Origin: G039029935 sp039029935
Lineage (GTDB): Bacteria; Chloroflexota; Anaerolineae; Caldilineales; Caldilineaceae
Length of the DNA stretch: 5,170 nucleotides
Direction of reading: 5' to 3'
Assembly (NCBI GenBank): GCA_039029935.1
Contig: JBCCFC010001010.1
Location: 1-5,170 of the forward strand
Position numbers and translations under genes: made by a program
Shown here: one piece after another, positions 1 to 5,170 of the stretch
Numbering within the stretch: position 1 is the stretch's first letter
Layout of the letters: every line of letters starts with the position of its first letter
Notes under the pieces: generated by a model
The model's database searches: none
Told to the model about the DNA's origin: nothing
What the model saw: the letters and a program-made list of their open reading frames with translations, nothing else

Positions 1-75
1 AGCTTTTTGTCAGAATGATAATCAAATATTTGTAGTACACTTTTTTCGGATTTCTCATTCATTTGTCGTAGATGC

Positions 76-91
76 ATGATTGCGCAATCAT
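76..91. promoter_or_regulatory. Perfect 16-bp palindrome, candidate operator
   Basis: The sequence ATGATTGCGCAATCAT equals its own reverse complement over all 16 bases. It lies in the AT-rich leader, about 210 bases upstream of the chosen start of the large surface protein and about 28 bases upstream of the weak -35 candidate at 120. An uninterrupted dyad of this length fits a binding site for a dimeric regulator, possibly an activator given its place upstream of the promoter candidate. With almost no loop it is a poor RNA hairpin. No specific regulator can be named. The palindrome and its position are seen; the operator role is inferred. Confidence 0.4.
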
Positions 92-119
92 TATTAAGCT
101 GGGTATACAAAAGAGAAAT

Positions 120-149
120 TTGATTTTTATGTACAATTTAGGCTATATA
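120..149 (+). promoter_or_regulatory. Weak sigma-70-like promoter candidate
   Basis: TTGATT (120-125) and TATATA (144-149) are separated by 18 bases. Each matches the consensus hexamer at 4 of 6 positions. Transcription from here would give a leader of roughly 145 bases before the ATG at 300. A second, equally weak pair (TTGTCA at 7-12 with TGTAGT at 31-36, spacing 18) exists upstream. In DNA this AT-rich such matches arise easily by chance. Confidence 0.25.
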
Positions 150-282
150 GAACTTTGTCACCTTTCTGGTAAGGAACTTAAACTTCAGCACTTTTTTATG
201 CTTCCACAGACTTCACTATTTGCTTCAATCGTGAAATCTATCGAAAAAACTGGTGGCAGATTGTATAGCCAACACACTCAAC

Positions 283-288
283 AAAGGA
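283..288 (+). promoter_or_regulatory. Ribosome binding site of the surface protein
   Basis: AAAGGA ends 11 bases before the ATG at 300 and 8 bases before an in-frame TTG at 297. It is the only Shine-Dalgarno-like sequence at a usable distance from any of the in-frame starts (72, 129, 198, 300), so it decides the start. The three upstream ATGs lie in leader-like, low-complexity AT-rich DNA with no such site. Confidence 0.5.
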
Positions 289-299
289 TTTTGAAATTG

Positions 300-3200
300 A
301 TGTACGCAGATCAAACATCCCATGTAAATCAACAGCGAGATGCACACTCGCTGGCGAATGCATGGAGGAGAACACACGACTCACATAACCAATCATACAA
401 TCAATCAACACGTGCATGGCTTGCCCTTGCGCTCATTGCATCCCTCATTTTTGCCACATTCCCCAGCAACACAGTCCATGCTCAAGACCCAACCCCCGCT
501 TACACATTTACAAAAACAGTCAATGATCAAGATGCCAATTCACTCGCAGATGCCGCGTTGGTCAACATTAGCGAAACCATTACCTTTGCTTATATTTTAG
601 AAAACACAGGCGATGTTGCCTTGCTCTGGAACAAGTTGAATGACAATGTGTTTGATCCCATTGTTGACTTAACTGGTGAATGTGGTTTGCCAGTGGTTGT
701 TCCAGTCAACGGCACATACACCTGTTTCTTGGATGTGCCGGCGGATGTAGCACCCAATGGTATCGAAAATATTGGTACACCAGAAGTCTACATTGACGGA
801 ACCAACACACAAATTCAGACCACCACCGACAATGCATGGTATCGCACACCAGGTCCAGATGACCCACCATTTGCGTCCATCGGCAGTTCTGTTTGGGCCG
901 ATGTCAATATTGACGGCATTCAGGATGCTGGTGAGCCAGGCTTCCCAGGCATTCAGGTGGAGTTGCTCAACTTGCTGGGTGAGGTACTTGACTCGACCGT
1001 GACCGATGGCACAGGTGCATATCGCTTTGGTGGTCTGGATGCGGGTCAATACCGTGTGCGCTTTATTCCACCAGACTTGGATACAGAGTTTACCATCAAA
1101 GATGAAGGCGACGATGATAGTCGGGATAGTGATGCAAACCCCAGCAGTGGTCGTTCAGATTTGATCAATGTTGAAGCGGGGCAGTATGACGACACGATTG
1201 ATGCAGGTTTTGTCGATAAGCTGTTAAGTAAACCAGGCACGATTGGTAATTACGTCTGGGAAGACCTCAACGGTAATGGTATTCAGGATGATGGCGAACC
1301 TGGTGTGGAAGATGTCAAGGTTGAATTATTCACCGATGCAGGTACATTCCTGCAACAGGCGACAACCGATGCCGATGGACTCTATCTCTTTACACCTTTA
1401 GCGGCGGGTCCTTACAAAGTGACATTTACGCTGCCAAATGGCTATTCATTCACTGCACCCGATCAGGGGCCGGACGATGCGGCGGACAGTGATGCTATCC
1501 CTGATGGCAACGGTACAACAGGCACAACTGAAACCATCGCCTTGGGTGTTGGTGAGACGGACCTCGACTGGGATGCGGGTCTCGTACGCGGCGCCAGCTT
1601 GGGTAACTTTGTCTGGGAAGACTTGGACAGCGATGGTGTGCAGGACCCCGGTGAACCGGGTGTAGACGGTGTAACGGTCGAACTCTATAGTACCATTTCG
1701 CCAACGGTTGTGTTGGAAACAGATGTAACAGCAGATGGTGGGATTTATGGATTTTTCAACTTGGAACCGGGAGATTACTTTGTGGTTGTGACATTGCCAG
1801 ACGGCTTTGTCTTCACCGATAAGGACCAGGGTGGTGATGATACAACTGATAGTGACGTGAATCCAACAACGGGTACAAGCGATCCAGTTACACTGGATTC
1901 CGGTGAAAATGATGAGACTGTCGATGCAGGTGTCATTGGACGTGGCTCGATTAGCGGTGAAGTCTTTGACGACCAAGATGGTGATGGCATCCAAGACCCA
2001 GACGAGCCAGGCGTACCAAATGTAACAGTTACACTCTTTGACGACAATAACAATCCGGTCAACCAGACGACAACGGACGATGATGGTAACTACACCTTCC
2101 CCAATGTCCCACAAGGCATGTACACAGTGGTCTTTGAGGAGCCAGAGGGCACAGACTTTAGCCCACAAGATCAGGGTGGGGATGATACGGTTGACAGCGA
2201 TCCAAATCCAGTGACAGGCACAACAGACCCTATCACGGTCAATCCTGGCGATGATGTGGAAGATGTTGATGCGGGCTTGACACCATTGGGTAGCATTGGT
2301 GACACCGTTTGGAGCGACTTGGATGGCGATGGTATCCAAGACCCAGATGAGCCAGGTGTTGGTGGTGTAGACGTTGAACTCTTTGATGGCGATGGCAACC
2401 CAGTTGACTCAACAACCACAGGCGCAAACGGTGCATATCTCTTTGAAGACTTGCCAGCCGATGACTACTATGTGGTCTTCACATCGCCAGATGGCTTTGC
2501 CTTTAGCCCACAAGACCAAGGGGGCGATGATGCACTGGATAGTGATCCTGACCCAACCACGGGTCAGACGGCAACCTTCCCCTTGGGTGTTGGCGAAGAC
2601 ATTGACACCGTAGATGCGGGTATCGTACCACAGGATGCAGCCATTGATGTCGAGAAGAGTACCAATGGTGAGGATGCAGACGATGCACCAGGTCCTGTGA
2701 TTCCAGCGGGCGACCCTGTAAACTGGGTCTATGTTGTCACCAACGTCGGTGATGCTGACTTGGAAAACATTGTCCTAAACGATGACCAAGAAGGCGCTAT
2801 CACCTGTCCACAGACATCGCTGGCATCAGGTGAGTCAATGACCTGTACAGCCAATGGTACAGCAGGAGAGACAGCGTATGAGAACACGGCTACCGTCACT
2901 GCGGATGTGGTAGGGCAGCCCGGCACAAGCGTGAGTGACAGCGACATGAGTCACTACACAGGCGCAAGTGCAGACCTCGAAATTGTCAAGAGCGACAGTG
3001 TTGACCCAGCGACAGCGGGTGAAGAACTCTTCTACACCATTGTCTATACCAACAGCGGCCCAACAACGGCCTTCAACGTCGAGATTCAGGAAGACCTACC
3101 ATTGGGTACACTGCTTAACCAGATCGTGAGCGAAAACCCTGCGTTGGATAATCCTGTACCAGTCGTCAATGGCGACGGTAGCCTGACACTTATCTGGACC

Positions 3201-3743
3201 ATTGCAGAGCTGGCCGCAGGTGCATCCGGCGAAATCGTGCTGGAGATTGACACAGACCCGAATCTGGCAGGGGCAGACATTGAGAACGTCGTCACCATCA
3301 GCAGTGACACGCCAGACCCAACGCCAGAGAACAACACGGACACCGAGCCAACTACCTTTGAAATCGGGGGTGTCGGTAATCCAACGGCGATTGAGTTGTT
3401 GAGCTTCACCGCTGCCAACACCGCCTATGGTGTGGAGGTACGCTGGGTGACAGGCGCAGAGATTGACACCAGTGGTTTCGACCTCTACCGCAGCACTTCA
3501 AGCGACCGTGCCAATGCGGTGCAGGTCACACCTGCTCTGATTGATGCACAAGGCTTCAACGGTGGCGAATATCTCTTTGTCGATGGCAGTGCGCTGGCTG
3601 GCGTCAACTACCACTACTGGTTGGTCGAGACAGAGAACGATGGTACACAGGTGGACTATGGTCCCGTGCAGATTCAGGCACAACAGGCTGCGCTGTCACG
3701 GACGCCAAGCTTTATTGTCTTCTTGCCGATGATTACACGCTAG
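300..3743 (+). CDS. Secreted multidomain SdrD B-like repeat / DUF11 surface protein
   Basis: This encodes a 1147-residue exported protein, probably cell-surface or extracellular and structural or adhesive; no enzymatic motif is visible. In order: a 61-residue signal peptide with a 42-residue hydrophilic n-region, hydrophobic core AWLALALIASLIFATF and cleavage after VHA; a DUF7507-like module (62-185, two cysteines); five SdrD B-like repeats (194-305, 315-429, 434-546, 551-661, 666-776); a second DUF7507-like module (779-888, 'AITCP...SMTC' cysteine pair); a DUF11 module (889-1019); a fibronectin-like domain (1027-1129); and a tail ending FIVFLPMITR. Each repeat carries an Asp/Asn-rich loop such as LDGDGIQDPDEPG, expected to bind calcium by analogy with staphylococcal Sdr B repeats. 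There is no LPXTG signal or C-terminal membrane helix. The frame is open upstream to 72, but the ribosome binding site and signal peptide favour 300 (TTG 297 is possible). The domain architecture is well supported; the function is not. Confidence 0.9.
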   Translation: MYADQTSHVNQQRDAHSLANAWRRTHDSHNQSYNQSTRAWLALALIASLIFATFPSNTVHAQDPTPAYTFTKTVNDQDANSLADAALVNISETITFAYILENTGDVALLWNKLNDNVFDPIVDLTGECGLPVVVPVNGTYTCFLDVPADVAPNGIENIGTPEVYIDGTNTQIQTTTDNAWYRTPGPDDPPFASIGSSVWADVNIDGIQDAGEPGFPGIQVELLNLLGEVLDSTVTDGTGAYRFGGLDAGQYRVRFIPPDLDTEFTIKDEGDDDSRDSDANPSSGRSDLINVEAGQYDDTIDAGFVDKLLSKPGTIGNYVWEDLNGNGIQDDGEPGVEDVKVELFTDAGTFLQQATTDADGLYLFTPLAAGPYKVTFTLPNGYSFTAPDQGPDDAADSDAIPDGNGTTGTTETIALGVGETDLDWDAGLVRGASLGNFVWEDLDSDGVQDPGEPGVDGVTVELYSTISPTVVLETDVTADGGIYGFFNLEPGDYFVVVTLPDGFVFTDKDQGGDDTTDSDVNPTTGTSDPVTLDSGENDETVDAGVIGRGSISGEVFDDQDGDGIQDPDEPGVPNVTVTLFDDNNNPVNQTTTDDDGNYTFPNVPQGMYTVVFEEPEGTDFSPQDQGGDDTVDSDPNPVTGTTDPITVNPGDDVEDVDAGLTPLGSIGDTVWSDLDGDGIQDPDEPGVGGVDVELFDGDGNPVDSTTTGANGAYLFEDLPADDYYVVFTSPDGFAFSPQDQGGDDALDSDPDPTTGQTATFPLGVGEDIDTVDAGIVPQDAAIDVEKSTNGEDADDAPGPVIPAGDPVNWVYVVTNVGDADLENIVLNDDQEGAITCPQTSLASGESMTCTANGTAGETAYENTATVTADVVGQPGTSVSDSDMSHYTGASADLEIVKSDSVDPATAGEELFYTIVYTNSGPTTAFNVEIQEDLPLGTLLNQIVSENPALDNPVPVVNGDGSLTLIWTIAELAAGASGEIVLEIDTDPNLAGADIENVVTISSDTPDPTPENNTDTEPTTFEIGGVGNPTAIELLSFTAANTAYGVEVRWVTGAEIDTSGFDLYRSTSSDRANAVQVTPALIDAQGFNGGEYLFVDGSALAGVNYHYWLVETENDGTQVDYGPVQIQAQQAALSRTPSFIVFLPMITR
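879..2627 (+). repeat. Five tandem SdrD B-like coding repeats
   Basis: Repeats at 879-1214, 1242-1586, 1599-1937, 1950-2282 and 2295-2627 are each 111-115 codons. The shared pattern is IGxxVWxDxxxDGIQDxxEPG, then xVELxxxxG, a turn with TTDxxGxYxF, an xPxGxxF strand, DQGGDDxxDSDxNPxTG, and a closing DxVDAGxx. Repeat 4 differs at its start (SGEVFDDQ, Phe for Trp). Repeats 4 and 5 are closest in DNA: 1986-2014 and 2331-2359 match at 26 of 29 bases, with all three differences C/T. This is coding repetition, not CRISPR or satellite DNA. Confidence 0.9.
3699..3740 (+). other. C-terminal tail of the surface protein, possible sorting signal
   Basis: The last 14 residues are RTPSFIVFLPMITR, following a Gln/Ala-rich linker after the fibronectin-like domain. 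The shape is a short hydrophobic strand, a Leu-Pro, two or three hydrophobic residues and a final Arg. From memory, many large secreted Chloroflexota proteins end in closely similar tails (for example a 'YLPLVLR'-type end), which suggests a shared sorting or anchoring signal. It is too short to be a membrane anchor. The tail is seen; its recurrence is recalled; its role is inference. Confidence 0.4.
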
Positions 3744-3777
3744 GTAATGCGAATTCGCTAACGTTTGGTTAGACATT

Positions 3778-3822
3778 AAAAAAAGAGGTACGTGGCTTGT
3801 GAATCCCACATACCTCTTTTTT
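3778..3822. terminator. Rho-independent terminator, likely bidirectional
   Basis: AAAAGAGGTA (3781-3790) pairs perfectly with TACCTCTTTT (3811-3820). After one C/A mismatch, GTGG (3792-3795) pairs with CCAC (3806-3809), leaving a 10-base loop. The right arm ends in six T and the left arm starts with seven A, so it has a U-tract in either direction. It lies 35 bases past the stop of the surface protein gene and should end that transcript, as well as any read-through from the convergent operon. Confidence 0.85.
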
Positions 3823-3850
3823 GATTGAATAGGAAAGTATAAACCAGTAA

Positions 3851-3888
3851 CACAGATTGATTATCTGTGACGCAGGTAGCCAACCTGC
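3851..3888. repeat. Two small adjacent hairpins
   Basis: CACAGAT (3851-3857) pairs with ATCTGTG (3863-3869) over a 5-base loop. Two bases later GCAGGT (3872-3877) pairs with ACCTGC (3883-3888), again over a 5-base loop. Neither is followed by a T-tract, so they are not obvious terminators. The paired arrangement resembles REP-type intergenic repeats, but one copy in one window cannot establish that. Function unknown. Confidence 0.4.
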
Positions 3889-3897
3889 TATATGTAT

Positions 3898-3998
3898 GAC
3901 TCTGCTGCAAAAAGGTCAAAATTGCCCAAAAGTCCGACTTCTCACCAGTCGTAGAAATCACCCAATTCTACAGAAGTCGGACTTTTTTCAGCAGAGTC
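3898..3998. mobile_element. MITE-like 101-bp inverted-repeat element with 6-bp target duplication
   Basis: The ends are terminal inverted repeats: GACTCTGCTGCAAAAAG at 3898 and the complement of GACTCTGCTGAAAAAAG at 3998 match at 16 of 17 bases. ATGTAT lies directly outside both ends (3892-3897 and 3999-4004), as expected of a target-site duplication. Inside are a 15-bp perfect inverted repeat (3928-3942 with 3972-3986) and a 6-bp one (3951-3956 with 3966-3971), so the element folds into a long hairpin with a 20-base and an 8-base bulge, both on the left arm. It has no coding capacity and must have been moved by a transposase elsewhere, whose family I cannot name. The terminal repeats extend to 12 perfect pairs into the flanks, which makes the exact boundary ambiguous by 1-2 bases. 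It ends a few bases from the stop of the HNH gene. Confidence 0.65.
3928..3988. terminator. Terminator-like stem inside the MITE-like element
   Basis: The 15-bp perfect stem AAAAGTCCGACTTCT (3928-3942) with AGAAGTCGGACTTTT (3972-3986) is followed on the plus strand by a run of six T (3983-3988). On the minus strand the run is only four T. It begins about 20 bases beyond the stop of the HNH gene, and no other terminator is nearer, so the inserted element may now end that operon. The stem is plain; its use as a terminator is inferred. Confidence 0.45.
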
Positions 3999-4007
3999 AT
4001 GTATGAT

Positions 4008-4436
4008 TTACAAATTTGGCGGATGTAACCCAAACTTAATCCACAATCTTCGTGAGCGCACCAAAGGCGGGCGATTGAGTTTTATAGCATCAACAGTCGC
4101 TCGGCCTATGGATGTCAATCCCATAATGATTAAACCGTTTTGGTTCCATTCAAAATGCTCCTCCCACAATTGCTGATTTGGGTCGAATAATCGCACCGTT
4201 TGGCCTGTTATCATATCCTTTGCCATTATTCGGTTACTTTTGGCAAGATTACAATCCCAACAAGCCAAACAAAGATTATCGATTGTTGTTGGTCCACCCA
4301 TTGACTCAGGTAGAATATGATCAATCGTAAAATGTGTCCCCACAACTTCTTCGGCAGTTTTGCAATAGCTACATAAATAGTTTGATTTTTCTGACACTGT
4401 ACTTCTTAGGGTAGATGAAATTGATGTTTGACTCAT
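4008..4436 (-). CDS. HNH endonuclease family protein
   Basis: This 142-residue protein has a classic compact HNH nuclease core. CSYC (C22, C25) and CWDC (C59, C62) form the expected structural zinc site. FTIDHILPESMGGPTTIDNL supplies D39-H40, with H40 the likely general base, and N54. The third metal-ligand position is Asn (N63, in CNLAKSNR), giving an HNN-type core. The rest, 'LFDPNQQLWEEHFEW' and 'GLTSIGRATVDAIKLNR', is an extension I recall as conserved in a cyanobacterial and Chloroflexota HNH family, so the gene looks full length. It starts 8 bases after the stop of the upstream HTH gene, with no clear Shine-Dalgarno site, which suggests translational coupling. The predicted activity is metal-dependent DNA cleavage; specificity and biological role are unknown. 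No signal peptide or membrane segment is seen, so it should be cytoplasmic. Confidence 0.88.
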   Translation of the reverse strand: MSQTSISSTLRSTVSEKSNYLCSYCKTAEEVVGTHFTIDHILPESMGGPTTIDNLCLACWDCNLAKSNRIMAKDMITGQTVRLFDPNQQLWEEHFEWNQNGLIIMGLTSIGRATVDAIKLNRPPLVRSRRLWIKFGLHPPNL

Positions 4437-4444
4437 ATCACAGC

Positions 4445-4981
4445 TTAATGTGTTAACTTGCTTTTTTGTTTAACTTTTTGAGGCTTTAAACGCGAAATAT
4501 CATGTCCACGATCTTGTAGAATTACTGCGGACTGTGCCCGTACAAGCATATTCCTCTGTGCGCGATATGCTAACGCATCTGCTTCGTCTTGTTCATCCTT
4601 GGTTAGATAAGATGCTTGTAGTTTGGAGATGAGTGTCTGCATTCTGGTGCTGGCTTCGAGTGGCAATTGGGACTCTGCCGCTCTCCACAGCTCGTCATCC
4701 CTTAAAAAGTGTAATTGCGATAATTCTTCTTCGAGACGGGAAGAAATCGCATCTTGCTTCTCATGTTCATCAGCGGGTGCAGATATATTGGGATGATTGA
4801 TTCCTGCTCCCCACAACCATGCATCAACCGCATTGCGGAGAAAACGCCATGTATCACCAATTTTACGTCCAGGAATTAGCCCACTTTTTGCCTCTTGCTC
4901 AACCATATCCTCTGGTAAACGTAGATAAGTGGCGACTTCATCCAATGTTAAAATATCTGAACCAATACTTGGCTGGCTCAT
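4445..4981 (-). CDS. HTH_17 (excisionase-type) DNA-binding protein with helical C-terminal domain
   Basis: This 178-residue cytoplasmic protein has two parts. Residues 9-57 (ILTLDEVATYLRLP, then PGRKIGDTWRFLRNAVDAWL) are an excisionase/MerR-like helix-turn-helix with the usual wing and 'WRF' strand. After a linker (58-80), residues 82-163 are charged and helical: DDELWRAAESQLP, then YLTKDEQDEADAL, and MLVRAQSAVILQDRGHD. I recall this second domain as a family usually encoded alone directly upstream of HNH endonucleases like the next gene. The C-terminus is Lys-rich. The ATG at 4981 is chosen because GGGGGAGG lies 5 bases upstream; an in-frame TTG at 4996 would overlap that site. It is the first gene of the operon and may bind its own promoter and/or partner the nuclease; both are inferences. 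The fused HTH is the odd point. Confidence 0.8.
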   Translation of the reverse strand: MSQPSIGSDILTLDEVATYLRLPEDMVEQEAKSGLIPGRKIGDTWRFLRNAVDAWLWGAGINHPNISAPADEHEKQDAISSRLEEELSQLHFLRDDELWRAAESQLPLEASTRMQTLISKLQASYLTKDEQDEADALAYRAQRNMLVRAQSAVILQDRGHDISRLKPQKVKQKSKLTH

Positions 4982-5170
4982 TATTGCCTCCCCCAAAATC
5001 TATACGACAAACCAAAAGGCTTGTATTCACACGATAACACCCACTATGCCACAATTTACCTATCTTTCCCAAATTTTGCTCTTTTGCGTTTTTATATAAT
5101 TGATGTGTCGAGGTTTCCTAGAGTGGTCCAATAGAATTTTTTGTTTTACCAAGTTTTGTGAAAATTGTGG
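4982..5170 (-). promoter_or_regulatory. Upstream region of the HTH-HNH operon
   Basis: No gene is seen in these 189 bases. Reading the minus strand, no hexamer pair with 16-18 spacing is convincing; the best is TTGGGA with CATAGT (18 bases apart, -10 match 4 of 6). There is an AT-rich tract at 5085-5102. CCACAATTT at 5049-5057 recurs inverted at 5162-5170 (AAATTGTGG), a possible but weak pair of protein-binding sites. The promoter must lie here or beyond the window edge. Confidence 0.3.
4987..4994 (-). promoter_or_regulatory. Strong ribosome binding site of the HTH gene
   Basis: On the minus strand GGGGGAGG lies 5 bases before the ATG at 4981. It is the best Shine-Dalgarno sequence in the window and sets the start of the HTH protein. 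The alternative TTG at 4996 sits at the upstream edge of this site and is unlikely to be used. Confidence 0.85.

Noticed and set aside
72..299. N-terminal extension of the surface protein starting at 72
   Set aside because: The frame is open, but no ribosome binding site precedes 72, 129 or 198, the 16-bp palindrome lies within it, and the extension would put over 110 residues before the signal peptide core.
375..440. Tat signal (Arg-Arg in AWRRTHDS)
   Set aside because: The pair is about 17 residues before the hydrophobic core and lacks the SRRxFLK pattern; a Sec-type signal fits better.
669..1049. 126-residue minus-strand open frame
   Set aside because: It is antisense to the first module and first repeat, with no recognisable domain or ribosome binding site.
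1446..2339. 297-residue minus-strand open frame
   Set aside because: It is antisense to the repeats, rich in Ile, Cys, Val and Trp in an unlikely pattern, shows no known domain, and is open only because of the biased codons of the real gene.
879..2627. Direct repeats as a CRISPR array
   Set aside because: The period is about 350 bases, the copies are diverged and in one reading frame, and they encode a known protein repeat.
3749..3772. 10-bp palindrome GCGAATTCGC and the CTAAC/GTTAG hairpin after the surface protein stop
   Set aside because: Both are short, overlap each other, lack a T-tract and lie just before a much stronger terminator.
3776..3961. 61-residue minus-strand open frame
   Set aside because: It runs through the terminator, the small hairpins and half of the MITE-like element, so it is non-coding sequence read by chance.
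4819..5037. 72-residue plus-strand open frame
   Set aside because: It is antisense to the HTH domain and its upstream region and has no domain of its own.
5072..5100. Plus-strand promoter with TATAAT at 5095-5100
   Set aside because: The -10 is perfect, but no -35 lies at 16-18 bases and no plus-strand gene follows within the window.

Overview
The window looks like a piece of a Chloroflexota (Anaerolineae/Caldilineae-like) genome. This is an inference from three protein styles remembered from that phylum, not from a search: a giant secreted protein built from SdrD B-like and DUF11-type modules, its C-terminal fibronectin-like 'WVTGAEIDTSGFDLYRS' domain ending in a short 'FLPMITR' tail, and the HTH/helical protein plus HNH endonuclease pair on the other strand. 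Base composition is moderate in the genes and AT-rich between them.

Layout. Positions 1-299 are an AT-rich leader with a perfect 16-bp palindrome (76-91), a weak promoter candidate (120-149) and a ribosome binding site (283-288). Positions 300-3743 (+) encode one 1147-residue exported multidomain protein: signal peptide, a DUF7507-like module, five SdrD B-like repeats, a second DUF7507-like module, a DUF11 module, a fibronectin-like domain and a short hydrophobic-basic tail. Positions 3744-4007 are a convergent intergenic region holding a strong rho-independent terminator, two small adjacent hairpins, and a 101-bp inverted-repeat element with 6-bp flanking direct repeats, most simply read as a MITE. 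Positions 4008-4981 (-) hold a two-gene operon: an HTH_17/helical protein (178 aa) followed after 8 nt by an HNH endonuclease (142 aa). Positions 4982-5170 are the upstream region of that operon.

How the genes may work together. The large protein is a stand-alone cell-surface or secreted protein, probably calcium-stabilised and adhesive or structural. The minus-strand pair looks like a coupled module: a DNA-binding protein with a conserved helical C-terminal domain next to a nuclease. As I recall, that helical domain is often found beside this HNH family in Cyanobacteria and Chloroflexota, usually without the HTH. The role of the pair (toxin-antitoxin-like, mobile, or defence) is not shown by the sequence, and it is the best candidate here for an undescribed system.
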